From positions 1 to 20,003 of the forward strand of contig URQR01000016.1 in NCBI GenBank assembly GCA_900550065.1: DNA of 20,003 nt, written 5' to 3'. This document shows positions 6,948 through 15,060 of this stretch, one piece after another. The DNA comes from an uncultured Eubacteriales bacterium. Its GTDB lineage: Bacteria > Bacillota > Clostridia > UBA1381 > UMGS1253. The notes below the pieces were generated by a model, which saw only the letters and a program-made list of their open reading frames with translations, searched no databases and had not been told where the DNA came from. Each line of letters opens with the position of its first letter. Position 1 is the stretch's first letter. A program made the position numbers and the translations under genes.

Positions 6948-6976
6948 ATTTTATATTATTTTACGCCGAATTGCAA
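6948..6976 (-). promoter_or_regulatory. Candidate promoter for mtrB-DUF2007-pfkA
   Basis: On the - strand, TTGCAA (6976-6971), a 17-base spacer and TAAAAT (6953-6948) resemble a sigma-A promoter. It lies in the 83-base gap after dnaE, in an AT-rich stretch that contrasts with the flanking genes. It would allow pfkA to be expressed separately from the replication and cell-wall genes upstream. Confidence 0.5.
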
Positions 6977-6991
6977 TACAAAAATACGCAA

Positions 6992-9900
6992 TTACTTCAC
7001 TTTCACGCAATTTTTACCTAAAATATTAATTAAATCAGCCGTGAGTGCATCGTTTAGCGTGCAGTAGAGCTCGCGCGATACGTTTTTTACCTCTTTCGCC
7101 TGCTCGAAATACACCTTTACGGGCGTTTGGCCCTTGTGCGCCGCCAAAACGCTTTTCGCCGTATCCCATAGGGATTCTTTTCCCGGCTCGAGCTTTAGGT
7201 ACAGCGTCTGCGGCCGTTCGGTATACTGCTCAAAGGGCGTTACCTGTTCGCACATAAGCTTCGGTGCTTCATCCTCGCGCAGACTGACGCGGCCTTTGAT
7301 AAAGACAATACTATCCACCGCCATAACGGGCGAATACCGCTCGTACACCTTTGGAAACACAATCACGTCGAGGCTGCCATGCAGGTCTTCAAACGTCAAA
7401 AACGCCATCTGCGTGTTGTTTTTCGTCGTTTTGTTGCGCCGTCCGGTTATAATTCCCCCGATTGTCACCACATCGCCGTCCTTATACGCGCCGTCCTCAT
7501 TTATTACAAAATCGCCGTTTTCATCCTCTGTTGCAAGCGCGTTAATTTGTCCGATATCGGCGGTTGAAAACTGGACGATCCTGTCGCGGTAGTCGTCGAG
7601 CGGGTGGCCGGAAAGATAGAGCCCGATCGTCTCCTTTTCCATATTTAAAAGCTCGCGCTTATCAAATTCCGGCAAGTTCGGGAGTTCATCGCCCGCGTTT
7701 TCCTCGCCGAGCGCGCCGTCCTCGTCAAAGAGCGACACCTGTCCGGCGATATTTTGCCGGTTTTGGGCCGTAATACCAGAAAGCATGTCCTCATAGACCG
7801 CCATGAGCTGTCGGCGGTTTGCGCCGAGCGAGTCAAACGCGCCGCATTTAATCAGGCTTTCGAGCGAGCGCTTATTGAGTTCCGTCCCACTCATTCGCTC
7901 CAAAAAGTTTGTAAAGGTCTTAAACTCGCCCTTTGCCTCGCGCTCCTGCGCAATCTCGACTAAGAGCTTATGGCCGACGTTTTTGACCGCCTCTAACCCG
8001 AAACGGATTTTTCCGTCCTCTACGGTAAAGCGGTAATAGCTTTTGTTTACATCCGGCGGCAGCAGGTCAATCTGCCGCGCCTCACAATCCGAGATATATT
8101 CGACGGTATTGGTCGTGTTGCTCATCATAGAGCTTAAAAGCGCGGCCATGTATTCCGGCGTATAGTAATACTTCAGGTACGCTGTCTGGTACGCGATAAT
8201 CGCGTAGGCCGCCGCGTGTGACTTATTAAACGCGTAGCTGGCGAAGTCCAAGATTTCGTCAAAAATACTCGCCGCCACACGCTCGCTCACACCACGCGCA
8301 ATTGCGCCGTCGAGGATGGTGTTACCGTCCTCGTCCTTTTGCCCGTAGATAAAGAACTGACGCTCCTTTTCCATTACGTCATGCTTTTTCTTACTCATTG
8401 CACGCCGCAAAAGGTCAGCACGCCCGAGCGGATACCCCGCAAGGCTCTGCACAATCTGCAAAACCTGCTCCTGATAGATAATACAGCCGTAAGTGACATT
8501 TAAAATCGGCTCTAAGAGCGGATGCTTATACGTAATTTTGTCCGGATTATTCTTATTGCGGATATAGCGCGGAATCTGCTCCATCGGGCCGGGTCGGAAC
8601 AGTGAAATACCGGCGATGATATCCTCGAGCGAGCGCGGCTTTAATTCCTTAATAAAATCGCGCATGCCGCCGCTTTCGAGCTGGAACACGCCGAGCGTAT
8701 CCGCCGCGGAAATCATATCGTAGACCTCCGGGTGGTCAAAGTCGATATGGTCGATATCGACCTCTTCGCCGCGGCTCATTTTGATATTATCGACCGCGTT
8801 TTTAATGACCGTCAGGTTACGCAGGCCGAGAAAGTCCATTTTTAAAAGGCCGAGCTCGCCCACATTGTCCATGTGGTACTGCGTCGTGATAACATCCTTG
8901 CTGAGCTGGAGCGGCACATACGACGAAACTGGCTCGCCTGTAATTACCACCCCGGCGGCATGCACTCCGCTGTGGCGCGGCAGCCCCTCAACCACCTTTG
9001 CCGTGTCAATCAGCTTTTTAATCGTTTCGTCGCTCATATACAGGTCGTAGAGCTCGCTGCTGACGTCGAGCGCCTTATCAAGCGTCATTTTCAGTTCGTT
9101 CGGCACAAGCTTTGCCACCATGTCGACCGTCGAGAGCGGGACGTCGAGCGCACGCCCGACGTCACGAATCGCGGCGCGGGCCTTTAATTTACCGAAGGTT
9201 ATAATCTGCGCCACATGGTCAGCACCATACTTTTGCACAACATAGTCGATGACCTCGCCGCGCCGGTCGATACAAAAGTCCGTGTCAATATCGGGCATGC
9301 TGATGCGTTCCGGATTTAAAAACCGCTCGAACAGCAGACTGTACTTGAGCGGGTCAATCGTCGTGATGTTGAGGCTGTAGGCCACGATACTGCCCGCACC
9401 GGAACCGCGCCCCGGCCCGACAGGGATTTTGTTGTCCTTTGCAAATTTAATAAAATCCCATACAATCAAAAAGTAGTCGACGTAGCCCATAGAATTGATA
9501 ACCCCAAGCTCATACTCGAGCCGGTCGGTTTCGCGTTCCGTCACAGGGTGGTAGCGTTCCTTCAGCCCGTTGTAGCACAGCTCGCGCAGATAGGAAAACG
9601 AGTCGTAGCCCTCCGGTACGTCGTAGTGGGGCAGATACGTTTTGTCAAAGTCGAAGGTGACGTTGCATAGCTCCGCAATTTTGCGCGTGTTTGCAATTGC
9701 CTCCGGCGCATAGGAAAACAATTCCTGCATCTGCACGCCGCTTTTGAGGTAAAATTCATCCGACCCGAACTTCATCCGGTCGGGGTCATCGACCTTCTTG
9801 CCCATCTGGATACACATCAGTACGTCCTGATAGGGCGCATCCGTCTTTTCTATGTAGTGCAGGTCGTTCGTCGCAACAAGCCCCGCGCCGATTTCGCCCG

Positions 9901-10489
9901 CCAGCTTAATCAGCATCGGGTTAGACCGTTTTTGCTCCTCTAAGCCGTGGTCCTGTATCTCGATAAAATAGTTCTCTTTGCCATAAATGTCCTGATAAAG
10001 CTCAGCCCGCCGTTTTGCACCCGCATAATCGCCCGCAAGCAAAAGCTTCGGAATTTCACCCGCCAAACACGCCGACAGGCAGATTAAATCTCCGCTGTAT
10101 TGCCGCAGCAGGTCATGGTCGACGCGCGGGCGGTAGTAAAATCCCTCGATTGACGCGTCAGACACGAGCTTAATCAGGTTTTTGTAGCCGTTGTTGTTTT
10201 TTGCCAGCAGAACAAGGTGCGATAAGTCGCTGTCGTATTCGTGCTGCTTGTCAAAACGCGTACGCGGCGCAACGTACACCTCACAGCCGATGATGGGCTT
10301 AATCCCTTCTGCAATTGCCGCCTTATAAAAGTCGATTACGCCGTACATGACCCCGTGGTCGGTGATGGCAAGCGCGTGCATGTTCATGCTCTTTGCCTTT
10401 TTGACGAGCTTGTCCACCGCCGCCGCGCCGTCGAGCAGGCTGTACTCCGTATGGACATGTAAGTGAGTAAAATCTACAATTTCGGGCAT
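6992..10489 (-). CDS. dnaE: DNA polymerase III alpha subunit, DnaE type
   Basis: Replicative C-family DNA polymerase of 1165 residues. ATG 10489 is chosen because SD AAAGGGGG (10504-10497) lies 7 bases upstream; the frame continues to 10537 without better support. Domains in order: PHP (1-~215, opening with HLHVHTEYSLLDG), palm with PDIDTDF (399-405) giving catalytic Asp400 and Asp402, the third Asp552 in KMDFLGLRN, fingers with FRPGPMEQIPRYI and FNKSHAAAYA, helix-hairpin-helix, clamp-binding motif QVSLF (917-921), and a C-terminal OB domain (about 1000-1080, GGIITGRRNKTTKNN). All nine PHP metal ligands appear present, so intrinsic 3'-5' proofreading is plausible. Firmicutes usually also carry PolC, not in this window. 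Its start lies 23 bases after the whiA stop. Confidence 0.97.
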   Translation of the reverse strand: MPEIVDFTHLHVHTEYSLLDGAAAVDKLVKKAKSMNMHALAITDHGVMYGVIDFYKAAIAEGIKPIIGCEVYVAPRTRFDKQHEYDSDLSHLVLLAKNNNGYKNLIKLVSDASIEGFYYRPRVDHDLLRQYSGDLICLSACLAGEIPKLLLAGDYAGAKRRAELYQDIYGKENYFIEIQDHGLEEQKRSNPMLIKLAGEIGAGLVATNDLHYIEKTDAPYQDVLMCIQMGKKVDDPDRMKFGSDEFYLKSGVQMQELFSYAPEAIANTRKIAELCNVTFDFDKTYLPHYDVPEGYDSFSYLRELCYNGLKERYHPVTERETDRLEYELGVINSMGYVDYFLIVWDFIKFAKDNKIPVGPGRGSGAGSIVAYSLNITTIDPLKYSLLFERFLNPERISMPDIDTDFCIDRRGEVIDYVVQKYGADHVAQIITFGKLKARAAIRDVGRALDVPLSTVDMVAKLVPNELKMTLDKALDVSSELYDLYMSDETIKKLIDTAKVVEGLPRHSGVHAAGVVITGEPVSSYVPLQLSKDVITTQYHMDNVGELGLLKMDFLGLRNLTVIKNAVDNIKMSRGEEVDIDHIDFDHPEVYDMISAADTLGVFQLESGGMRDFIKELKPRSLEDIIAGISLFRPGPMEQIPRYIRNKNNPDKITYKHPLLEPILNVTYGCIIYQEQVLQIVQSLAGYPLGRADLLRRAMSKKKHDVMEKERQFFIYGQKDEDGNTILDGAIARGVSERVAASIFDEILDFASYAFNKSHAAAYAIIAYQTAYLKYYYTPEYMAALLSSMMSNTTNTVEYISDCEARQIDLLPPDVNKSYYRFTVEDGKIRFGLEAVKNVGHKLLVEIAQEREAKGEFKTFTNFLERMSGTELNKRSLESLIKCGAFDSLGANRRQLMAVYEDMLSGITAQNRQNIAGQVSLFDEDGALGEENAGDELPNLPEFDKRELLNMEKETIGLYLSGHPLDDYRDRIVQFSTADIGQINALATEDENGDFVINEDGAYKDGDVVTIGGIITGRRNKTTKNNTQMAFLTFEDLHGSLDVIVFPKVYERYSPVMAVDSIVFIKGRVSLREDEAPKLMCEQVTPFEQYTERPQTLYLKLEPGKESLWDTAKSVLAAHKGQTPVKVYFEQAKEVKNVSRELYCTLNDALTADLINILGKNCVKVK

Positions 10490-10512
10490 CGCTGCGCCCC
10501 CTTTCCATTGTG

Positions 10513-11415
10513 TTAAAGCGAATCCGCCAGCAGACAAATCCGCTCGAGCCGGTGGTTTACGCCGGACTTGCCAATCGGCGGGTCTAAAAGCGCGCCGAGC
10601 TCTTTTAGAGACATTTCCGGGTTTTCCAGCCGCAGCGCGGCAATTTCGCCCAGCACGGGCGGCAGGTTGTCAAACCCGGTCGTCTGCTGTATTTTTTGTA
10701 TTGCGGCAATCTGCCGCCCGGCGGCAGCCGTAATTTTGTCGAGGTTTGCGCTGTCACAGTTGACCTGCCGGTTTACCGTATTGCGCAGCTCACGCTCGAT
10801 TTTGATGTTGTAAAACGCCATCATCGACCCGCCCGCGCCAATCAGTCCCAAAAGCTGGGCAATCGCCTCGCTGTCTTTGATATAGACGACAAAGCTGTTT
10901 TTACGTACGGTAATTTTTGCCGGCAGCGACAGCGCCTCTAACAGTTCATAAAGCCGGTCGGCCAGCGGAGCGGTCCTTGTTACAAATTCGAGGTGATAGT
11001 TCTTTTCCGGGTCGGACATCGAGCCGCCGCCCAGATACGCCCCGCGCAAAAACGCCGTTTTGCAGCAGGACGGCAGGTGCGCCGTCTCCGCCGGACAGAG
11101 CACGAGCGTGCCGCTTTGATAGAGCGACAGCGCGTCGGCAAGGTTTTCTGCCGCGTCGCCGCCGCGTACCGTTACAATGTGCCAACCGCTTTCGCGTTTC
11201 GGCTTTTCATAGGAAAAGTCGCTTTCGCTCAATATGTCAGATAAGAGCGTCACAACACGCTGTGCGACGCTCTCATGTTCTGTTCTTATTTTTAACTGTC
11301 CCTGTGTATACGAGCCGGCAAAGCAGACAATTGCCGCAAGCTCCGCCGTCCGGCAGCAGGGGCTGTCCTCCTGCACTCTGCACAGGCTGTCTTTAATCTT
11401 TGATGCAAAGGACAT
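10513..11415 (-). CDS. whiA: DNA-binding protein WhiA
   Basis: Encodes 300 residues. WhiA joins an N-terminal LAGLIDADG homing-endonuclease-like fold, without nuclease residues, to a C-terminal helix-turn-helix. It affects cell division and, in actinobacteria, is a sporulation transcription factor. Seen here: MSFASKIKDSLCR, FLRGAYLGGGSMSDPEKNYH, VNRQVNCDSANLDK and the C-terminal helix-turn-helix block LGALLDPPIGKSGVNHRLER. The start is firm: an in-frame TGA lies two codons before ATG 11415, and the N-terminus matches the family. No ordinary SD precedes the ATG closely. The nearest purine runs are AAAGG (11433-11429) inside a hairpin arm and AAGGAG (11452-11447) beyond the hairpin. The gene lies between rapZ and dnaE; the usual yvcK upstream is absent. 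Confidence 0.96.
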   Translation of the reverse strand: MSFASKIKDSLCRVQEDSPCCRTAELAAIVCFAGSYTQGQLKIRTEHESVAQRVVTLLSDILSESDFSYEKPKRESGWHIVTVRGGDAAENLADALSLYQSGTLVLCPAETAHLPSCCKTAFLRGAYLGGGSMSDPEKNYHLEFVTRTAPLADRLYELLEALSLPAKITVRKNSFVVYIKDSEAIAQLLGLIGAGGSMMAFYNIKIERELRNTVNRQVNCDSANLDKITAAAGRQIAAIQKIQQTTGFDNLPPVLGEIAALRLENPEMSLKELGALLDPPIGKSGVNHRLERICLLADSL

Positions 11416-11427
11416 ATCAAATCACAT

Positions 11428-11446
11428 ACCTTTGCGCAGCAAAGGT
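11428..11446 (-). promoter_or_regulatory. Perfect hairpin between rapZ stop and whiA start
   Basis: On the - strand ACCTTTGC (11446-11439) pairs with GCAAAGGT (11435-11428): 8 bp with a 3-base loop. SD AAGGAG (11452-11447) stands directly before it, and the whiA ATG comes 12 bases after it. When folded, the hairpin hides the AAAGG in its 3' arm and brings the outer SD to about 12 bases from the ATG. No T-run follows, so it is not a terminator. Confidence 0.6.
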
Positions 11447-11453
11447 CTCCTTA

Positions 11454-12317
11454 TCAATATTGGTCTTTCTGGATGTCGCGGTGACTCAAAACCGCATTGT
11501 AGCCCGCAGCCTTTAGATGCTCATAGAGCTGGATTGCGATTGTGACGCTGCGGTGTTTGCCGCCCGTACAGCCAATCCCAATGACGAGTTGGCTCTTGCC
11601 CTCTTCGATATAGAACGGCAAAAGATACGATACCATATCGTTGAGCTTGCCGATAAACTCTTTGGTCTGCTCAAACTTGAGCACATACTCCTGCACATCT
11701 TCGTTCAGACCCGTGTGGTTTTTCAAATTTTCTTTATAGAATGGGTTCGGCAGGAAACGCACATCAAACACTAAGTCGCCGTCTAAAATAATTCCGTACT
11801 TGAAGCCGAACGACTGCACATTAACGACAATACCGCCGCTGCCTGTTGTTCCTTCAAACAGCTCGCGTACCGCGTCCTTGAGCTGAGCGGTCGTAAAGGC
11901 CGACGTGTCAATCACGTGATTGGCCTTTTTACGGACAAAGTCGAGAATGTTGCGCTCCTTTTGGATTCCGTCAATGAGCCGCCCATCGCGCGCAAGCGGG
12001 TGCATTCGCCGCGTTTCCTTATACCGCTTGACCAGCACCTCGTCGCTCGCCTCTAAAAACAGCACTTCATAGTTGTAGCCTGCGGCCTTGAGCGCGTTTA
12101 ATTCATTGTATAGCTCGTTAAACATGTCGCCGCCGCGAATATCAATCACCATTGCGACTTTATCGATTTTGCCGTTGGACGAATAGCAAATTTCTGCAAA
12201 CTTCGGAATCAGCGCCGGCGGCATATTGTCGATACAATAGTAGTCTAAATCCTCCAGACAGCGGATGACCTGTGTTTTGCCCGCGCCGGACAGGCCCGTA
12301 ATAATGATAAAGCGCAT
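11454..12317 (-). CDS. rapZ: RNase adapter / nucleotide-binding protein RapZ (YvcJ)
   Basis: Encodes 287 residues, standard for the family. The N-terminal P-loop NTPase domain has the Walker A motif GLSGAGKT (residues 8-15). The C-terminal domain carries IGCTGGKHRSVTIA, the conserved ligand-binding block. In E. coli RapZ senses glucosamine-6-phosphate and guides RNase E to a small RNA. The Firmicute homologue YvcJ binds and hydrolyses GTP and affects competence; its partner here is unknown. SD AAAGGAGG (12332-12325) lies 7 bases before ATG 12317. The gene ends in tandem stops (TGA TAA, 11456-11451), with the TAA overlapping the AAGGAG that precedes the whiA hairpin. It sits between murB and whiA, consistent with a link between cell-wall amino-sugar synthesis and its control. 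Confidence 0.96.
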   Translation of the reverse strand: MRFIIITGLSGAGKTQVIRCLEDLDYYCIDNMPPALIPKFAEICYSSNGKIDKVAMVIDIRGGDMFNELYNELNALKAAGYNYEVLFLEASDEVLVKRYKETRRMHPLARDGRLIDGIQKERNILDFVRKKANHVIDTSAFTTAQLKDAVRELFEGTTGSGGIVVNVQSFGFKYGIILDGDLVFDVRFLPNPFYKENLKNHTGLNEDVQEYVLKFEQTKEFIGKLNDMVSYLLPFYIEEGKSQLVIGIGCTGGKHRSVTIAIQLYEHLKAAGYNAVLSHRDIQKDQY

Positions 12318-12345
12318 AGTGATACCTCCTTTGTAATAGCTTTTC

Positions 12346-13254
12346 TTAAAATCCGAGTGTTTTCATCTCACATTCAAGCGTGACGCCGCTTGTTTTGAAC
12401 ACTTCTGCTTTGATATGCTCGACGAGCCGCATCACATCCTGTGCCGTTGCACCGCCTGCATTGATAATAAAACCCGCGTGCTTCTCGCTGACCTGCGCGC
12501 CGCCGACGCGGTATCCCTTCAGGCCCGCCGCCTCAATCAGCGCGCCGGCAAAGTGTCCCTCCGGGCGTTTAAAGGTTGAACCGCAGCTCGGATACTGGAG
12601 CGGCTGCTTGTCACAGCGGCGTTTGGTGTATTCCTGCATCATTTGTTTTATTTCGTCTGCATTTCCTTTTGTCAGCTGCAGTACGGCCGAAACAATAATT
12701 TTATCGCTGCCCGTATAGACGCTGCTCCGGTAGCCAAACCGATGCGCGTCGCCGGTAACAGTGTCCACATTTCCCGCGCTGTCAACGTAGGACGAGGAAA
12801 CGGTTACGTCGCGTATTTCCGAACCATACGCGCCCGCATTCATATACACGGCGCCGCCGAGCGTGCCCGGAATCCCCCCGAGACGCTCAAAGCCACTCAG
12901 CGACGCTTTTAGCGCTGCGCTCGCGAGCTTACTTAAAAGTACGCCCGCGCCGGCCTCAATGGTGCAGCCGTCAATACGGACTGTTTCCATATTTTTTTGC
13001 AGCTTTATCACAACGCCGCTGTAGCCCGCGTCGGACACGAGCAGGTTCGTACCGTTGCCCATAATAAAATAGCTGATACCAAACCGCTTGCAGACAGCAA
13101 TCGCCGCTTTTATTTCTTCTGTGCTGGAGGGCTGCAGCAGCGCTGCCGCCGGTCCGCCGATGTGAAACGACGTGTGGCGGCTCATTGGCTCATCAAACAC
13201 GGTATCCGTGATTTTATCCGTCAGTGCGCGTTTTACCTCCGCAGTCAAGCTCAT
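12346..13254 (-). CDS. murB: UDP-N-acetylenolpyruvoylglucosamine reductase
   Basis: FAD-dependent enzyme that reduces UDP-GlcNAc-enolpyruvate to UDP-MurNAc with NADPH, the second committed step of peptidoglycan synthesis. It encodes 302 residues from ATG 13254. A TTG at 13266 is in frame but lies at the SD GGAGG (13264-13260), so the ATG is preferred. The FAD-binding domain shows FIMGNGTNLLVSDAGYSG and GGIPGTLGGAVYMNAGAYGS. The catalytic-side domain shows YPSCGSTFKRPEGHFAG, with the proton-donor serine region, and AGLKGYRVGGAQVSEKHAGF. The C-terminal form and length fit the shorter type II MurB of Gram-positives. It is 28 bases upstream of rapZ and 30 bases after the glucokinase. Confidence 0.97.
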   Translation of the reverse strand: MSLTAEVKRALTDKITDTVFDEPMSRHTSFHIGGPAAALLQPSSTEEIKAAIAVCKRFGISYFIMGNGTNLLVSDAGYSGVVIKLQKNMETVRIDGCTIEAGAGVLLSKLASAALKASLSGFERLGGIPGTLGGAVYMNAGAYGSEIRDVTVSSSYVDSAGNVDTVTGDAHRFGYRSSVYTGSDKIIVSAVLQLTKGNADEIKQMMQEYTKRRCDKQPLQYPSCGSTFKRPEGHFAGALIEAAGLKGYRVGGAQVSEKHAGFIINAGGATAQDVMRLVEHIKAEVFKTSGVTLECEMKTLGF

Positions 13255-13284
13255 AGAAACCTCCAACCTTTAATTTTGCCAATC

Positions 13285-14238
13285 TTAAACCTCTGCGCCC
13301 AAAAGTGCCGCACCAATGATACCCGCGTCGTTGCCAAGCTTTGCAATGCGGATTTCCGTCTGCGGGATAGAGCGCGAATAACGGAACTTCTCTACAATCT
13401 TTTTAATCGGATTGAGCAAATAGTCGCCCTCCTTCGAGATTGCGCCGCCAATCACCAGCACCTCCGGCTGGAAGATATTGATGACGGATACGATACCCTC
13501 TGCGACCGCACGGATATAATTGTCCACAACCTCCTGCGCGACCGCATCGTCCTTCTTTGCCCAGTCAAACGCCGTCTTGCCGCTTACGTGTCCGTCGTGC
13601 GCCGCAACATCCTTCGCCATGTCACAGTCAGGGTGCTTATCAATTGCGCGCTTTGTTTCACGAATCAGCGCCGTAACGGAGCCGTACGCCTCCCAGCAGC
13701 CGTTGCGTCCGCAGGTGCATGCCTCGCCGTCGGTCATCTGCACCTGAAAGTGGCCGATTTCCGCCGCCGCGCCGTTAAAGCCGTCGTAAATCTTTTTGTT
13801 TACAATTACGCCGCCGCCAATGCCCGTGCCGAGCGTGATAGCTACCATGTGCTCCACGTTTTTGTCGTCGAGCACCATAAACTCGCCGAGCGCGGCCACA
13901 TTTGCGTCGTTGCCGATATAAATTGGAAGGTCGATATACTTGTTCATCTCAGCCCGCATCGGCACGTTCTCAAAGTTGATGTTGTTCGAGTAAACAAGGA
14001 TGCCGTTTTTACTGTCACATGTGCCCGGTGAGCCGATGCCAACGCTTTTGACATCCTTTTTAATGTCAAAGCCGGCCTCTTCGGTCACGCGGATCGCGAG
14101 CATCGCCATATCCTTGATAATTTCGCTGTAGTGGCGCTGCGCACCTGTAGGTACGCTTGCGGTATGCAGGATGTTGTAATTCTCGTCAACAAGCCCCGCC
14201 TTTATTCCTGTGCCGCCTAAGTCAATGCCTATGTACAT
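13285..14238 (-). CDS. glcK: ROK-family glucokinase
   Basis: Encodes 317 residues. The ATP-phosphate loop GIDLGGTGIKAGLVD is at the N-terminus, followed by the sugar-binding GNDANVAALGE and ITLGTGIGGGVIVNKK. The ROK signature EIGHFQV comes with the zinc site CTCGRNGCWEAYGS (C-x-C-G-x2-G-C), typical of true ROK sugar kinases and transcription-factor relatives. No N-terminal helix-turn-helix is present, so it is a kinase rather than a repressor. It phosphorylates glucose entering by non-PTS routes or released from oligosaccharides. SD AGGAGG precedes ATG 14238 by about 9 bases. Placement between murB and the PHP gene, in the hprK run, ties glucose phosphorylation to carbon-catabolite control. 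Specificity for glucose over other hexoses is inferred from the family. Confidence 0.93.
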   Translation of the reverse strand: MYIGIDLGGTGIKAGLVDENYNILHTASVPTGAQRHYSEIIKDMAMLAIRVTEEAGFDIKKDVKSVGIGSPGTCDSKNGILVYSNNINFENVPMRAEMNKYIDLPIYIGNDANVAALGEFMVLDDKNVEHMVAITLGTGIGGGVIVNKKIYDGFNGAAAEIGHFQVQMTDGEACTCGRNGCWEAYGSVTALIRETKRAIDKHPDCDMAKDVAAHDGHVSGKTAFDWAKKDDAVAQEVVDNYIRAVAEGIVSVINIFQPEVLVIGGAISKEGDYLLNPIKKIVEKFRYSRSIPQTEIRIAKLGNDAGIIGAALLGAEV

Positions 14239-14284
14239 GTTTTCTTCCTCCTATATTCCTTATAAATAAAAATAGTTTTTAAAC

Positions 14285-15010
14285 TCAAAGCCCGCCGACC
14301 AGCTTGCGCTGGCGCAGGACGGACAAAAATTTGTCAAGCGTCGTATTCGCGACGAGCGCCTCCGGAAAATCAATTTCGTTTAACATGCGCATGGCCTCGG
14401 CAAAATTGCCGACGTTGCCGGAAAAGTGCGCATCGGAACTGATGACGACAAAAACGCCTAACTCCATGCACCGGCGCGCAATGTGCATACAATTTTCAAG
14501 GTTGCCTCGGCGTACGAGGTGTGAATTGTTGTTGATTTCGATCATTTTGCCCTCTTTTTTCGCAAGGGCGAGAACGGCGTCTACATTATATTCATAATCG
14601 GGCGAACCGCTGTGCCCGATGATATCTACATAAGGGTTTTGCAGCACGTTCAAATATGCCTGCGTATGCGCCTTGCGCGTCTGCGGCGTAAAGGTGTCGC
14701 GATGCATCGACGCAATCACCACGTCGAGCATGGACAAAACGCCTGCGTCAATGTCGAGCGTGCCGTCCGTGTCCAGAATGTCCGCTTCTACGCCGTAAAG
14801 GATTTTCACGCCGTCAATTTCGCGCGGAATGTTGGCGGCCATGTTCATAAAGTGCCAAATATGCGGTGCGTCGGGCATACCGGGCGCATGATTCGTCATT
14901 GCGATTGCTTCAAGTCCGATCTTTTTTGCATGACGGACATTTTCTTCCAGCGTAGAGTATGCGTGTGCAGAGGCGTTTGTGTGTGTGTGCGTATCGACTA
15001 ATATTTTCAT
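14285..15010 (-). CDS. PHP-domain phosphoesterase (YcdX-like)
   Basis: Encodes 241 residues from ATG 15010. It is a trinuclear-metal PHP-fold hydrolase: DTHTHTNASAHAYSTLEEN at the N-terminus, AMTNHAPGMP, a GVEADI glutamate, IASMHR, IIGHSGSPDYEYN, and ISSDAHFSGNVG near the C-terminus supply the expected His/Asp/Glu metal ligands. It is closest to the YcdX-type stand-alone phosphatases, whose natural substrates are poorly defined. SD AAGGAGG (15030-15024) lies 13 bases before ATG 15010, a long spacing. An upstream ATG at 15061 overlaps the hprK stop (TAATG) but has no SD, so I prefer the downstream start. The gene is the usual neighbour of hprK/murB in Clostridia. After its stop, a short AGTTT/AAACT stem and T-rich run might reduce readthrough. 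Confidence 0.87.
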   Translation of the reverse strand: MKILVDTHTHTNASAHAYSTLEENVRHAKKIGLEAIAMTNHAPGMPDAPHIWHFMNMAANIPREIDGVKILYGVEADILDTDGTLDIDAGVLSMLDVVIASMHRDTFTPQTRKAHTQAYLNVLQNPYVDIIGHSGSPDYEYNVDAVLALAKKEGKMIEINNNSHLVRRGNLENCMHIARRCMELGVFVVISSDAHFSGNVGNFAEAMRMLNEIDFPEALVANTTLDKFLSVLRQRKLVGGL

Positions 15011-15060
15011 GTCAAAAAGAAAGCCTCCTTGTATTATTACGATTGTTCTGCCCTGCGGCA

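Noticed and set aside
12997..14031. Long open frame on the + strand opposite murB and glcK
   Set aside because: It spans the gap between two well-supported genes, has low-complexity His/Arg/Val-rich content with no recognisable family, and is explained by the codon bias of the genes on the other strand. Other long antisense frames (479-1237, 1679-2251, 2691-3218, 17698-18432) are rejected for the same reason.
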